From Rhodospirillaceae bacterium (GTDB taxonomy: Bacteria; Pseudomonadota; Alphaproteobacteria; Thalassobaculales; Thalassobaculaceae): a stretch of DNA of 64,000 nucleotides. Made by a program: the position numbers and the translations under genes. The notes beneath the pieces were generated by a model. The model saw only the letters and a list, made by a program, of their open reading frames with translations, did not search any database and was not told where the DNA came from. The stretch lies in assembly GCA_018401495.1 (NCBI GenBank), contig JAGYJX010000011.1:62001-126000 (forward strand), in the 5' to 3' direction. This document shows, piece after piece, positions 29,201 to 55,552 of the stretch (position 1 is the stretch's first letter; each line of letters begins with the position of its first letter).

Positions 29201-32200
29201 GCCGATCAGGTCGTCGCCGGCCTCCAGATGCCGCCAGAACGCCTCCGGGTCCGGCGAGCCGGGGAACCGTCCCGCCATGCCGATGATCGCCACCGCCCTG
29301 TCCGACCCGCCATCGACCGCCGGTTCGGCCGGCCTCGGAGCGGGCGCCGGCAGTGGGGCCGCGACGGGTCCGGCTGCCGGCGGTGGTGGCGGCGAACCCG
29401 CACCCAGCTCCTGCAGATGTGCGGCGAGGGCGTCGATGCTGCCATGCGCGAAGAACACCGCCGGCGACAGCGTCACCCCGAAGCCGCCGGAGATCGCGGC
29501 CGCGAACTCCTTCAGGGCGATCGAATCGAAGCCGAAGTCGGCGAGGTTGGCATCGCGCGCCAGGCGCTCCGCCGGCAGCCGCATCTGGGCGGCGACCATG
29601 GCGACAAGCCGGTCGGCGATCGCCCCGGGTTCCCGTCCGGCGGCCGGCGCCGGGTTCGCCATCGGAGCGGACGGTGCCGGTACGGTGGGAGCCGACGGCC
29701 GCTCCTCGACCAGCGCCCGGGCCGCGGCGGCGTCGCCCGGGACGACCACGACATCGGGCTCGCTGCCGGCCAGCGCCGCGTCCAGCACCCGGAACGCCGC
29801 GTCGGTCCCGATGGCGCGCAGGCCCGTGGCCTCGGTGAACAGCCGTGACCCCGAAGCCGACATCACCACCCTTCCCTCCGCCCACAGCGGCCAGCCGATC
29901 GCCAGGGTGCGCCCATGCCGGCGCCCGGCCGCCCGCGCCGCCTCGCGCCACTCGGCGAAGCGACCGGCATAGGCGTTGGCGAGGCCGTAGTCGCATTGCC
30001 CGAAGTCGCCGAGTTCGGCGGCGAGGGACGAGAACACCACGAAGCACGACAGCCGGCGGTCGCCGAGCACGTCGTCGAGGGCCAGAAGACCGTCGACCTT
30101 CGGCCGCAGCACCGCGCGCATGTCGTCCCAGCTCTTGTCGCTCACCACGCCCGGGCTCGGCACCCCGGCCAGGTGGTAGACCTGCCCGACCGGACCGAAG
30201 CGCTCTTCGACGGCGCGGACCGCCGCGGCGAGGCCGTCGCGGTCGGCGACGTCGCAACGCCGGTATTCCGCCCGGCCGCCCGCGGCCTCGATCGCCCGCA
30301 GGGTCCCTGTCACCGCTTCGCTCGCGGCACCACGTCCGAGCAGTGCCACAGCGGCCCCCGGTCGCGCCGCCAGCCGGACCGCCAGGAGTTGCGCCAGGAC
30401 GCCGCCGCCGCCGGTGACCAGGGCGACCGGCGCGGTGTCCGTGGCGGCCGGCGCGGCCACCGGCGACAGCGGCTCCAGCCGCCGGCCTTCCCGACGCCCG
30501 CCCACCAGCCGCACCGCGCGCGGGCCGGAGCCGAGCAGCTCGCGGACCAGCGTCGCCGGGTCGGGCGTGGCGGAGGCGGTGAACGAGCGGACATGCGGTC
30601 CGATTCCGAGGAACGCCACCGAGCGGCCGAACGACGCCAGTGCCGCATCGAAGGGCGCGCCGTGGTGCAGCAGCAGGATCGGCGGCCGCCGGCCCGGCGT
30701 CCGCAGGGTCGCCCGGACCGCCGCCAGCAGTGCCGCACCCAGACCGCCGTCGACGGAGGGATCTTCGGACCGCCGCCCGCCGGCCAGCACGATCGCGTCG
30801 GCGCCGGCCGCGGCCCGCTCGACCGCCGCCGGATCGGCGTCGGCGGGGAGCGTTGCGGTGCCGTCACCGCCGGCCGCCGCCCAGGCGTCGGCCAGACCGC
30901 CGCAGGCGCCGACCAGCAGCAGGGTGCCGGCCGCCGGCGCGGCCGGGGCCGGATCGAGCGGCAGCCAGCGGGGTGCCAGGACGGTCAGCGTCTCAGCCGG
31001 GGCCGCCGCCGGCGCCGCAGCGTCGATGGTGATCCAGTACGGATTGAGCTCGAACGGATAGGTCGGCAGGCCGATGCGCCGGGCTTCCGGCGCGATCGCG
31101 TCGAGCGCGATGGCCTCACCCGACCGGTAGCGCCCGGCCTCCGCCTGCAGCGCGGCATCGCTGGAAGACGTTACGGCGGGCTGCTTCAGGCCGGCGATCA
31201 GGTCGTCCAGATCGGCCGCCACCATCGCCCAGCGACGCTCGAAATGCGTCCGCCCCACCGCGAGCGTCCGCGCCACATCGGCCAGTCGCGGCCGGGTCCG
31301 TTCGAGATGCGCCGCCAGTTCGGCGCGGCGGGCGGCGAGCGCCGATGCCGTCTTGGCCGACAGCAGGACCAGGAACGGCCCACCCCCGTCGGGAGGCACC
31401 GCACGCTGCGGCGGCTGCTCTAGGACGACGTGGCAGTTGGTACCACTGAAGCCGAACGAGCTGACGGCGGCACGGCGCGGCGCATCGCCTGCTGGATGCC
31501 ACGGCTCCAGTGCGGTCGGCACGCGGAACGGCGTGCCCGTCAGGCCGAGGCGCGGATTCTCGCGGCGGAAATGCAGCGAGGGATGGATCTCGCCGTCGCG
31601 CACCGCCAGCACCGCCTTCACGAAGCCGCCGATCCCGGCGGCATGGGCGGCGTGGCCGACATTGGTCTTCACCGAGCCGATCGCGGCGCTGCCCGGCGCG
31701 CAACCCCAGTCGGCCCAGGCCCGCGCCAGCCCCTCGACCTCGATCGGGTCGCCGAGCGGCGTGCCGGTGCCGTGTGCCTCGACATAGCCGATGCCGCAGG
31801 GGTCGATGCCGAAGCGGCGGTAGACGGCGCGGTGCAGGGCGGCCTGGCTTTCCGGGCTTGGGGCTGTGATCCCGTTGGTCTTGCCGTCCTGGTTGACGCC
31901 GGAGCCGAGGATGACGGCCTGGATGTTGTCACCGTCGGCGATCGCCCGTGCCAGCGGCTTCAGCAGCACCACGCCGCCGCCCTCGCCCGGCACGAAACCG
32001 TCGGCGTCGGCGTCGAAGGCGGCGCAGCGGCCGTGCGGCGACAGCATGCCGGCCTTGCCGGCGGCGACGTTGAAGCCCTTGGTGGTGGTGACGAACACGC
32101 CGCCGGCCAGGGCCATGTCGCAGTCGCCGTCCAGGATGCTCCGGCAGGCCATGTGGACGGCGACCAGAGACGACGAGCACGCCGTGTCCACCGACAGCGC

Positions 32201-35200
32201 CGGGCCCTTCAGGTTCAGCATGTAGGCGATGCGCGCCGCCAGGATGGCCGCGGCGTTGCCCATGAAGGCGAAGGCCTCGGGCTCGATGCCGGCCTGGGTC
32301 ATGCGGTGGGTGTAGTCACCGCCGTGGGCGCCGACGAACACGCCGCAGCGCAGCCCGTCCAGCGCCGCCTCGCCGTAGCCGGCATCCTCCAGCGCCCGCC
32401 AGGCCTCCATCAGGAACACCCGGTGCTGCGGGTCGGTGAGCTCGGCCTCCCGGCCGGAGATCCGGAACACCAGCGGATCGAAGCCCTCGGCATCGACCAG
32501 GAAGCCGCCCCAGCGCTCGTAGGGGTCGGGCGCCCCCTCGGCATCGACGGCGGGGCGCCAGCGCGAGGCGGGAACCTCGATGATGCCGCTGCGGCCCTCG
32601 CGAAGCATGGCCCGGAACGCCTCGATGTCGCCGGCATCGGCGAAGCGGGCGGACATGCCGATCACCGCGATCCGCTGGTCGCCGGCGACCGCATCCGCGG
32701 GAGCCGGCGCCGCCACCGCGGCGGCACGATGCGCACCCAGGGCGCCCAGGTGACGCGCCAGGTCGGCGACCGTCGGATGGTCGAAGACCACGGTGGGCCG
32801 GAGGTCGACGCCGAGATCGGCGTTCAGGCGCTCCACCAGTGCGACCCCGAGGATGCTGTCGAGCCCGAGATCCATGAAGCGGCCGCGGCGGTCGACCTCG
32901 GACGCGGGCATCGTCAGCACCGTCGCCACGACTCCGGCGAGGTAGCCTTCCAGGTCGGTGTTCGTCGCGGCGGGCACCGCGCGGCTCCCATTCCCCTGGG
33001 GAGGCGCCTCCCGATCCTGCGAAGGGCCGTGAAGGGCCGGCCGGCCGTCACGCGTGGCCGACAGCACGGCCTGCACCGGCCGGCCGTCGGGTCCGGAGAT
33101 GGCGTCGACCGCGAGGCCCGGGAATCCCGCCCCGGCAAGCGCCGTGCGCCAGCCGTCGACCGACAGCACTGGCGCGTCGGCCAGCCGGTCCTCCGCGTCC
33201 TCGAACGCCCACCAACCGTCGGTCAGCCCGAAGGTCAGGGTCGCGAAGTCCTGCACCGAGACGACCTCGTTCAGGACCAGCGCGCCGCCCGGCGCCATGA
33301 CACCGTGCAGGCGCTGCAGTGTCGCGGCGACCCGCCGCGTCGCGTGCAGCACGTTGGAGGCGATCACCACGTCGAACGGTCCGAGCGCCGCGACATCCGG
33401 CGGCGGCGGCGCCTCGATGTCGAACAGCCGGGCCTCGAAGGCGACGGCACCGGCCCCGGGCGCCAGGCTGCGCGGGGCGCCATCGACGAAGGCGCGTGCC
33501 ACGTCGGTGAAGCAGTAGGCCGCCGGGCCGCCCCAGGCCGACAGCGCCGAAAGCGCCGCCCGGGTGGCGCCGCCGGTGCCGCCGCCGACCTCCAGCACCC
33601 GCAGCGGCGCATCGCGGCGATGCGCGGCGGCGAGGCCGGCGATCCGCGCCGCCAGCCGCCGGTTCAGCTCCTCGGCCAGCGGGTTGCCGCGATAGACCGC
33701 TTCCACCAGGTCGGCCTTGCCGCCCGGGAACAGCACCTCCATGGCGCTGCGCCGGCCGGTCAGCACGGGCACCAGGCCGCCGAGCGTTGCCGCCAGCAGG
33801 TCGAGGAACGGAACCGCCGCCGGCAGCTCGGCGGCCAGTCGCTGCCGCGCCGCCCGCGGGTCCCCGGCAGGGCGGGCCGGAACCGGACGGACCAGGTCGC
33901 CCTCCAGCACCAGGTGGCCGGAGCGCGCCAGGATGCCGAGCAGCGCGTCGAACAGCCGCGCCCTGCCGTCGACGACGCCGAACCGCCGGCGCGCCCAAGC
34001 CCGGGTGAAGGCGGCACGCCCGGTGGCGAACAGGCCGAGCCCGGCCATCTCCGCCGCCAGCGCCGTCCGTCCCCAGTCCTCGGCCCGTCCGAACGCCGCA
34101 CCGTGGGCGCGCAGCAGCATCTCGTCGACGACGACCGTCGCCGCGGGAGCCGCAGCCTCGGGCGCGGAGGCACCGGGCACGCGGCGCTCGAAGGGATAGC
34201 CGGGCAGCGACAGCCGGCGGCGCCGCCGGATCGAAGGCCGCACGTCCCGGCAACTGGCCGTCGGCCACGAAGGCGCGCACCACTGGGCCGCCCGGCGCCG
34301 GCGGGAGGCCGTTGGCGACCGCGGCCAGCCCGGCGAGCAGCTCGGCCGGGGTGGCGGCGTCGAAGCCGGCGCGGCAGGCCAGCGCGCCGCGCCCGACGCC
34401 CAGCGTCAGCGCCACGTCGCGCGGCTCGACCTCGCCCTCATCGCCCAGCCGGTCGCGCAGACGGCCGGCCAGGGCCGCGAGTGCGGCCGGCGTACGCGCC
34501 GACAGCAGCACCGGCTGCGGTGCGGCACAGGCGGGGCGTGCCGGCGGCTCCGGCGCCTCCTCGAGCACGAGGTGCACGTTGGTGCCGCTGAAGCCGAAGG
34601 AGCTGACCGCCGCCCGCCGCGGGCGGCCGGGTTCCGCCTCCCACGGCTCCAGCGCGGTCGCCACGCGGAACGGGCTCGCCGCCAGGTCGATGCGCGGGTT
34701 CGGCGCGGAGAAGTTCAGGCTCGGCACGATGGTCCGGTGCCGCATCATCAGCAGCACCTTGACGACGCCGGCGAGCCCGGCCGCGGTCAGGGTGTGGCCG
34801 ATGTTGGTCTTGATCGAGCCGATGCGGCAGAAGCCGCGGTCGGCGGTGAAGCGCCGGAACGCGCCGGTCAGGGCGTCGACCTCGATCGGGTCGCCGAGCG
34901 GGGTGCCGGTGCCGTGGCTCTCGACATAGCCGATGCCGCGCGGATCGATGTCGCAGCGGCGGTAGACGTCCTCCTCCAGGGCCTGCTGCGCGGTGCCGCT
35001 GGGGGCGGTGATGCCGTTGGTCCGGCCGTCCTGGTTGCTGCCGACCGCGCGCACCACGCCGTGGATGCGGTCGCCGTCGGCCAGCGCCCGGTCGAGGGTC
35101 TTCAGCACCAGCGCCACCGCGCCCTCGCCGCACACGAAGCCGTCGGCCGCGCGGTCGAAGGTGTGGCAGGCGTCGGTCGGCGACAGCATGCCGCCGGCCG

Positions 35201-35957
35201 CCATGCTGGCCATGAACTCCGGCGTGCTGATGACGCAGACCCCGCCGGCCAGCGCCACGTCGACGGTGCCGGCACGCAGCGCCTCCACCGCCAGGCCGAG
35301 GGCGGTCAGCGACGACGAGCAGGCGGTGTCGACCGCCAGGCTCGGCCCCTTGAGATTCAGGAAGTAGGAGATGCGGGCGGCCAGGATCGACGGCACGTTG
35401 CCCATCAGCGCCAGCGGGTTGCCGCTGACGCCGCGGGCCTTCAGCACCTCGGAGAAGTCGCCGCTGCCGGCCCCGACATAGACCCCGCAGCGCGCCTCCG
35501 ACAGCGCCTCGCCGCCGAGACCGGCATCCTCCAGAGCATGATAGGCCTGCTCCAGGAACAGCCGCTGCTGCGGATCCATCAATGCCGCCTCGGTCGGCGA
35601 GATCCGGAAGAAGCCGGCATCGAAGGCCTCGGGATCGGGCAGGAAGCCGGCCCGCGGCAGCCGGCCGGTCATGGCCGGCCCGCGCCGCGCATCCGGCAGC
35701 GGGCAGATCGCCGACCGCCCGTCCCGGAGCATCGCCCACACCGCATCGAGGCCATCGGCGTCGGCCAGGCGGGCGGCCATACCGACCACGGCGATCGCCA
35801 GCGGCGCGGGCCCGCTCGCAGCCGGCCCTGCGTGCGCCTCGGCCGCGCCGCGCAGCAGCAGCGACGCCTCCTGCGCGGTCAGGGCGCCCTCGGCGACCAG
35901 CGACAGGATCCGCCGCCGATCCGGATGCGCCCCCGCCTTGACGATGCGTTCGGACAT
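16521..35957 (-). CDS. Trans-AT PKS gene E, five modules plus TE and donor ACP (frameshifted in this sequence)
   Basis: Reconstructed multi-modular PKS of about 6,480 residues. Order: N-terminal docking helices; KS-MT-ACP; KS-KR-ACP; KS-ACP-ACP with two serine-less ACP-like domains; KS-DH-KR-MT-ACP; KS-ER-ACP-TE; AcpK-like ACP. No AT domain occurs in any module, and the short KS-to-next-domain linkers (LPGYPFERRR type) are those of trans-AT systems, so malonyl units must come from a separate AT. Seven reading-frame changes (about 34220, 26149, 24636, 21721, 18405, 18340, 17246) all fall inside or beside domains that continue in the new frame, so this is treated as one gene. It starts 8 bases after the SDR gene and ends in an ATGA overlap with the cassette KS. 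Confidence 0.8.
16530..16800 (-). other. AcpK-like donor ACP domain fused to the TE
   Basis: The last about 85 residues of gene E form a carrier domain whose serine motif, MTELGATSLDRVEIALAAM, is unlike the module ACPs (DSI or DSL). It resembles the free donor ACP (AcpK) of beta-branching cassettes, which has LGANSIDRAEI. The end (LDIPPRDLTGLANIDGL) also follows the AcpK pattern. AcpK is normally a separate gene; here the frame runs from the TE into it without a stop. An internal GTG at the start of VLDKVRRGL is possible but has only a weak ribosome site and would clip helix 1. Confidence 0.75.
17246..18340 (-). CDS. PKS gene E segment: end of ER, ACP, TE N-terminal half
   Basis: Contains the C-terminal part of the ER/MDR domain (ITVNLGRILASPQQTRAVLA, SVYRFDDVRRAYERMAGR), an ACP at about 17730-17925 with serine motif LGLTSVSGLEI, and the alpha/beta-hydrolase TE. 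The TE nucleophile is the Ser of GGYSGGGA (codon 17431-17433) and the acidic residue is probably in LVLLDANAPG. The reading frame ends in nonsense near 17246, where the TE continues in the next frame. The upstream junction is about 18340 (VEIALAGLMAGGR). Confidence 0.78.
18405..21720 (-). CDS. PKS gene E segment: MT core, ACP, divergent KS, enoyl-reductase-like domain
   Basis: Begins inside the C-methyltransferase SAM site (LEVGAGTGGATVAVL). It continues with an ACP (20860-21070, SYGVDSLIAMDI) and KS-E5 (about 19540-20740, Cys in VDTACSASL). KS-E5 is divergent: the HGTGT region reads SHASGSPIADP, the second histidine motif reads KGVVGHLSAASG, and the usual SSFGFSGTNAHV end is TASGAGGADAVLV. 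It is followed, without DH or KR, by a medium-chain dehydrogenase/ER-like domain (about 18060-18960) with FGDLLALRGSYP and the NADPH loop TSAAGGVGPILVQLA. The chain thus meets an ER without preceding ketoreduction in the same module. Confidence 0.8.
21722..24635 (-). CDS. PKS gene E segment: DH, KR and MT lid of module E4
   Basis: The dehydratase (about 23680-24395) has an intact HxxxGxxxxP motif (AGHVVGGRALLPG) and IAYGPEFRRI. The ketoreductase (about 22380-23020) has LGGAGGIGRAVSLDL and the catalytic Ser/Tyr in FSSSNALTCNPGQANYAA. The following helical part (RRRLFEALLAML, LFPGGSTALVEAVYRDNP) is the typical lid of the PKS C-methyltransferase, whose SAM core continues after the break at 21721. 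The module would produce an alpha-methyl alpha,beta-unsaturated unit. Confidence 0.82.
24636..26149 (-). CDS. PKS gene E segment: ketosynthase E4
   Basis: Complete condensing KS: AVAIVGIAARYPG start, Cys in IDTACSSGLVATHYA (about 25612), His in EAHGTGTRLGD and KTNIGHTLASAG, and the end SSFGFSGTNAHLVLG. It accepts the chain from the multi-ACP beta-branch module. The frame is entered after a missing base near ggg 26148-26150 and lost near 24636, where the post-KS linker continues in another frame. Confidence 0.85.
26150..34225 (-). CDS. PKS gene E segment: MT, ACP, KS-KR-ACP, KS and ACP array
   Basis: A long uninterrupted frame. MT-E1 (about 33060-34120) has LEVGGGTGGATRAAL. ACP-E1 (32735-32960) has LGLDSILGVAL. 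KS-E2 (31400-32675) has a complete Cys/His/His set. KR-E2 (29830-30430) has TGGGGVLAQLLAVRL, a weak nucleotide loop lacking the last Gly, but keeps Ser and Tyr in FSSLAAELGDFGQCDYGLAN. ACP-E2 (29405-29620) has FGFDSIALKEF. KS-E3 (28040-29310) is complete (DTACSGSL, HGTGTELGD, KSNIGHLEPAAG). After KS-E3 there is no reductive domain, only the ACP array at 26260-27410. Module E1 (KS-MT-ACP) lacks reduction and should give an alpha-methylated beta-ketone. Confidence 0.85.
26260..27410 (-). other. Tandem ACP array: two normal and two serine-less ACP-like domains
   Basis: Four carrier-like units follow KS-E3. ACP-a (about 27190-27410) and ACP-b (26900-27120) are near-identical, with LGLDSILAVELVQAIN and LGLDSILAVEVVQAIN. 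Unit c (26625-26830) keeps the ACP helices (LLRERIAAALGRDAAEIDP, FPNLAALADFM) but reads TAFAIDPETAGRL where the serine should be. Unit d (26260-26465) reads LGVDLVQAGEIAF, with Leu in place of Ser. Tandem ACPs after a KS without KR or DH are characteristic of beta-branching modules, so the HMGS cassette probably acts here. Confidence 0.8.
26526..26625. repeat. 18-bp repeats coding a Gly/Gln/Ala linker
   Basis: The core agcgcctt recurs every 18 bases (26573, 26591, 26609) within ccgcccccagcgccttgc-type units. On the minus strand they encode a flexible linker of repeated GQGAGG and GAGAGEG units between the serine-less carrier units c and d. It is an in-frame slippage-prone tract. Confidence 0.8.
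34225..35957 (-). CDS. PKS gene E segment: docking helices and ketosynthase E1 (true gene start)
   Basis: The ATG at 35955-35957 opens MSERIVKAGAHPDRRRILSL, then an EGALTAQEASLLLRG helix that looks like an N-terminal docking element. KS-E1 (about 34555-35800) is complete: DTACSSSLTALGLAV (about 35320), SHGTGTPLGD, KTNIGHTLTAAG, SSFGFSGTNVHLV. The HGTGT motif is preceded by Ser rather than Ala (ESHGTGT). The frame is lost after DPAAPPAV near 34220, where LSLPGYPFERR continues in the next frame. It should receive the chain from the last ACP of gene C. Confidence 0.85.
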
Positions 35958-35965
35958 TCCCGGCC

Positions 35966-36764
35966 TCACGGTGTCAGCATCATCTCGGCCAGCATCGCGC
36001 TGCCCGAGAACGACTGCCCGCCATCCGCCACCAGCGCCACGCCGGTCAGCAAGCCGGCGAGCGGCGACGCCAGGAAGGCGGTCACCCCGGCCACGTCCTC
36101 GACCGTCCCGAACCGGCCGATCGGCACGTAGCCGGACAGCACCTCGACATCCTCCTCGGTGAGCAGCCGGCGCAGCCCCTCGGTCTTCTCGATCGGACCC
36201 GGCAGCACGCTGTTGCAGCGGATGCCGTATTTTCCCCACTCCAGCGCCAGCCCGCGCATCAGGCTGTCGATCCCCGCCTTGGCGGCGCCGACATGCGCCT
36301 GGAAGGCGAACGGCATGATCGCGTTGGTCGCCGAGACGAAGACGATGTTGCCGCGGGTTCGGCGCAACTGCTCGAAGGCGGCGCGGGAGGCGTTGAACGA
36401 ACCGAGCAGGTCGACGCTGATGACCTTGCGGAAGCCCTCGGCGGTCATCTGCTCGGCCGGTGCGGGGAAGTTCGCGGCGGCACCGCAGATCAGCACGTCG
36501 ACTGGGCCGAAGGTCGCCTCGGTCTCGGCCAGTGCAGCGTCGAGCGTCGCGATGTCCTGTACGTCGCAGTACATCGACTTGGCCTCGATGCCGGCGGCGC
36601 GCAGCTCGTCGCGGCAGGCGTCGAGCCGCTCCATGGTGCGTCCCGCAAGGACGACCCGGCCACCGAGTTCGCCGAGGCCGCGCGCGATGCCGACGTTGAT
36701 GGTGCCGCCGCCGCCGGTGACGAATACGGTCCGTCCGGCGAACAGGTCGGGCGCGAAATAGCGC

Positions 36765-36772
<8 letters not shown>
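35966..36772 (-). CDS. Stand-alone SDR reductase resembling 2,4-dienoyl-CoA reductases
   Basis: A 268-residue short-chain dehydrogenase/reductase with cofactor loop TGGGGTINVG (19-28) and CGAAANF. It lacks the ordinary YxxxK catalytic pair: the site reads SATNAIMPFAFQAHVGAAKAG, with His-Val-Gly-Ala-Ala-Lys. That pattern, plus GPIEKTEGLRRLL near the C-terminus, is what I recall of DECR2-type 2,4-dienoyl-CoA reductases. It overlaps the gene C stop by 8 bases and precedes gene E by 8 bases, so it is part of the PKS operon. It could act in trans as a dienoyl or enoyl reductase on an ACP-bound chain; ketoreduction is the alternative. Confidence 0.82.
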
Positions 36773-51727
<14,955 letters not shown>

Positions 51728-51731
<4 letters not shown>

Positions 51732-54700
51732 GGCGCGATCCCCATGCGGCTGCGGTTCCAGGCGAGCGGCGACGACGCCCCCTCCTCCAGTCGCTCGGCG
51801 ACCATCAGCAGGTAGCGCAGCAGGCCCTCGCGCAACGCCGCGCCGAAGCCGTCCCACGAGCGCTGCACCCGCGCCACGTGCTCTGCGCCGACACCGGTCT
51901 CGCCGGCCAGCATCGCATCCAGGCCGGGGTCGACCAGGAAGTTGCCGACCTCGCGACTGGCATCGACCACCCGCACCAGCCTGAAGCCGTGGCGTGCCAG
52001 GATCTCGGCATAGCCGGCCAGCGTGCTGGTCCACGAACCGACCTCGGGCAGCAGGATCGGCTGCGCGGTGTCGGCGGCGCAGTCGATCAGCGCCAGCCGG
52101 CCGCCTGGTACGATGGCGCGGGCGAGGTTGCCGAACAGCCCGTCCTTGTCGGCGATGTGATGCCCGACCTCGTAGCCTATCGCCAGGTCGAAGCCGCCGG
52201 GGAACGGCTCGACGGCGCTGTCGGCGCAACGGATCGCGATGCGGGCGTCCAGCCCGGCGGCCGCCACGTTGCGCCGCGCCGCTTCGGCCTGCGCCGGCGC
52301 GATGGTGAAGCCGACGCCCTGCAGGTGCCGGTGCGCCCGCCCCAGGGTGATCAGGTCGGCGGCAAAGCCGCAGCCGAAGTCGAGCACCCGTGACAGCCGC
52401 CCGAACGGCACGTCGGCCAGCAGCACCCGGCGCATCTCCGCCTGCGCGGCGCGCAACAAGGCATGGTGTTCGGGGTGGCGATCGGGATCCTGCATGGTGC
52501 GGGTCCAGGAGAAGCCCGGCACCACCTCGGGGAACGGCGCCAGGGTCAGGTAAGGCGGCTCAGCCCGGCCGCCGCCGGCGGCGACGTAATCGTAGAATCG
52601 GGCGACGGCATCGGCCGCTTGCGGCGGCTCCGCGGAATCAGGCTGCGCGTCGATCGGGAAGCGGGTCGGCGCAAAGGCATAGCCGGGCAGCCGGGCCAGT
52701 GGCACCCGGGCAGCACCGGCGGCCGGATCGGCCCCTCCGAGGATCGACCGGGCCCGGGCCAGCACCGGATCGTCGGCCGCGACCCCGGCCGCCCGCAGCA
52801 ATGCCCCGGCGGTGGCCGCCGGCGATCGCAGCAGCCCCGCCAGCTCGTCGAGCCCGCGCGCCACCGCGACCAGCCGGCTCGGCATCGGCTCGCGTCCGAG
52901 GGCCAGCGTGGCGGCGACCGCGGCGGGTGCCGCCGCGGGATTGGCGGCGATCCAGGCGGCGAGCCGCAACCGCTGGCGATCGAGGGCCGCGGCGCCCCAG
53001 GCGCCGAGTGGGAACACCGCCACGCCGCCGGCGGTCTCGCCTCCCGTCGCCGCGGCCGGCGGCGCCTCCAGCACCACATGGGCACCGACGCCGCCGAGGC
53101 CATAGGCATGCACGCCGACCCGGCGGACTTCCGCCGCCCACGGCTCGGCCGCCCACGGCTCGGCCGCCCGCGCCAGGCGCAGGCCGCTGCCATCGAGGTC
53201 GAGATCCGGTGCGGCCGTCGCGAAGCCGGCGAGCGGCGGCCGGAAGCCCTGCTCCACCGCGGCGACCGCCGCGAGCATCCCGGCGATCCCGCCGCAAGCG
53301 TCGAGCGAGCCGATGGCCGGCTTCACCGATCCGATCGTCCAGTCGAGCTGCTCCGCGTCGGGCTGCCCTGCGTCGGGCTGCTTCGCCCCGAGCGTCCGGA
53401 ACGCCGCCCGGAACGCCGCGACCTCGCTGCGGTCGCCGTGGAGCGTGCCGGCACCGTGCGCCTCGATATGGCCGGCACCGCGGGGCACCGCCCCGGCGTC
53501 ACGCCAGGCCTCGACCACGGCGCGCGTCTGCGCCGTCGTGCTCGGCAGCGTCAACGATCCGGCGGAACCGCCGGCATGGCAGACCGCCGATCCCGCGACC
53601 ACCGCGCGGATCCGGTCGCCGGCGGCCAGCACCCGGTCGAGCCGGCGCAGCACCAGAACCGCGACGCCCTCGCCGCGCGCCTGGCCGCCGGCGGCGGCGT
53701 CGAAGGCGCGGCAGCGGCCGTCGGCGGCCAGGATGCCGAGTTCGGACAGCCGGGCGGACTCGGCGTCCGACAGCAGCAGGCTGACGCCGCCGACCACGGC
53801 GAGATCGCATTCGTCGTCGCGCAGCGCCCGCAGCGCCCGGTGCACCGCCACCAGCCCGCTGGAACACGCGGTGTCGATCGTCTCGCTCGGCCCGCGCCAG
53901 TCGAAGACGAAGGAGGTGCGATTGGCGACCATCGAGCCGATGCCGCCCGGCACCGACAGCGGATCGCCGCCGGGCCGCCGGCGCTCCAGGAAACTGGTCG
54001 AATAGAAGGCGGCGAACACGCCGACGCGCGCGCCGCGCAGGTCGGTGGGTCGCAGGCCGGCATCCTCCAGCGCATGCCAGACGGCCTCGAGGAACAGCCG
54101 CTGGTGCGGATCCATCACCGCGGCCTCGGCATGGGCGATCCGGAACGGGCCGGGATCGAAGCATTCGACGTCGCCGATGAACCCGCCGCTCGCCAGCGCC
54201 GGTGCTGCGACCGGCCAGCGGCCGGCCGGCGGGCCGTCGAGAGCGCAGCCGCCCGACCGCAGCAGCGCGACCAGAGCATCGTGATCCGGCGCCCCCGGCA
54301 ACCGGCATGCGAGGCCGACGATGGCGGCCCGGCGCGCGGCCAGGGCGGCGGCGGCCGGCCGCGGCACGGCGGCAGAGGGCTCCGCCGGCCCGGCATCGAC
54401 GCCGGCCCAGGCGGCCAGCCGCTCCAGCCCCTCGATCGCATGCTCCTCGGCCAGGCCGAAGTCGAGGAGGCAGGCGACCTCGTCGACGCCGATGCCCGCG
54501 ACCCGCTCCAGCATCGCCGCGCAGTCGTCGGGCGTGCCGATCAGGCTGGCGGCCTGCAGGTAGCGCTGGAAGGCGAAGTCGGCCATGCGGTCGCGCTGCC
54601 CGGCACCCAGGCCGTCTTCCGCCGTCGCCTTCGCGTGCAGGTCGAGGGCCTTGCGGACGTAATCGGTCATCGGCCCGCGCACCCGCGCCAGCAGCCGCTC

Positions 54701-55552
54701 GCAGTCGGGATCCAGGTAGGTGTGCAGCATCAGGGTCACCCGGCCGGCAGCCGGGTCGAGGCCGGCGGCCGCCCGGGCGGCGCGGTAGACGGCGATCCGC
54801 TCGGCCACCTGCTCGAGGCTGCCGCCGAGCACCATGGTCAACACGTTCAGCCCCGCACCTCCGGCCCATTCGAAGGTCTCGGGATTTCCGGTTGCGGCCG
54901 CCCACAACCCGGGCATGGCCTGCCGCGGCCGCGGATGCGGACGGACCGCCACCGCCTCGCCGCGGCCGTCGGTGCGGGTCGCGGCACCGCCGGCCCACAG
55001 CACACGGAACTCCTCGACCTGGCGGCGCATCTCGCCGCGGTTGTCGGCGAAGTTCGCCGGGCGCAGCGCGAAGTCGGCCGGGTTCCAGCCGCTGCCGAAC
55101 GCCAGGTCGACACGGCCGCCGGAGAGCTGGTCGACCATCGCCCAGGCCTCGACGACCTCGACGGTGTCGTGCAGCGGCAGGATCACGCTGCCGGCGCGAA
55201 TGCGGATGCGCTCGGTGCCGGACGCCAGGGCCGCCGCCAGCACCGCCGGGTTCGGATACGGCCCGCCGAACGCCTCGAAATGACGTTCCGGCAGCCAGGC
55301 CGCCTCGAACCCGGCGCGATCGGCGATCCGCGCCGCCCGCAGCACCAGGTCGTAGGGGCTGCGGCCGCCGTCGCCGGCCTCGGCCGAGAAGAACATCACG
55401 GAAAGCTTGGGACGCGCGACCGCAGGCCGGGTCGTCGGCAGCGACCGCGCGGAGGCCGGTGGCACCGGCACGCCCCGCGCGGCGATGCGGGCCTGCAGGC
55501 GGCCGGCTTCGGCCAGCAGGCGTGCGCGCTCGGTTGTCTGCAGCCCACTCAT
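51728..55552 (-). CDS. Luciferase-like monooxygenase - non-elongating KS - methyltransferase PKS protein (gene B)
   Basis: An intact 1,274-residue protein. Residues about 48-390 are a flavin-dependent luciferase-like monooxygenase of the natural-product type (SVMFFSAEAGDGGRSPYDL, PERHFEAFGGPYPNPAV, FGSGWNP). Residues about 412-830 are a KS with Cys in IDTACSSGL and His in EAHGAGT, but the second His motif is KPAIGSLDACGG, where Ser (codon 53306-53308) replaces His. It therefore probably passes on the chain without extending it. Residues about 985-1265 are a SAM methyltransferase (LDFGCGFAADLITLG, GYEVGHHIADKDGLF). The oxygenase may hydroxylate or insert oxygen into the chain, and the MT may cap a hydroxyl or a carbon. 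ATGA overlaps join it to genes A and C. Confidence 0.88.
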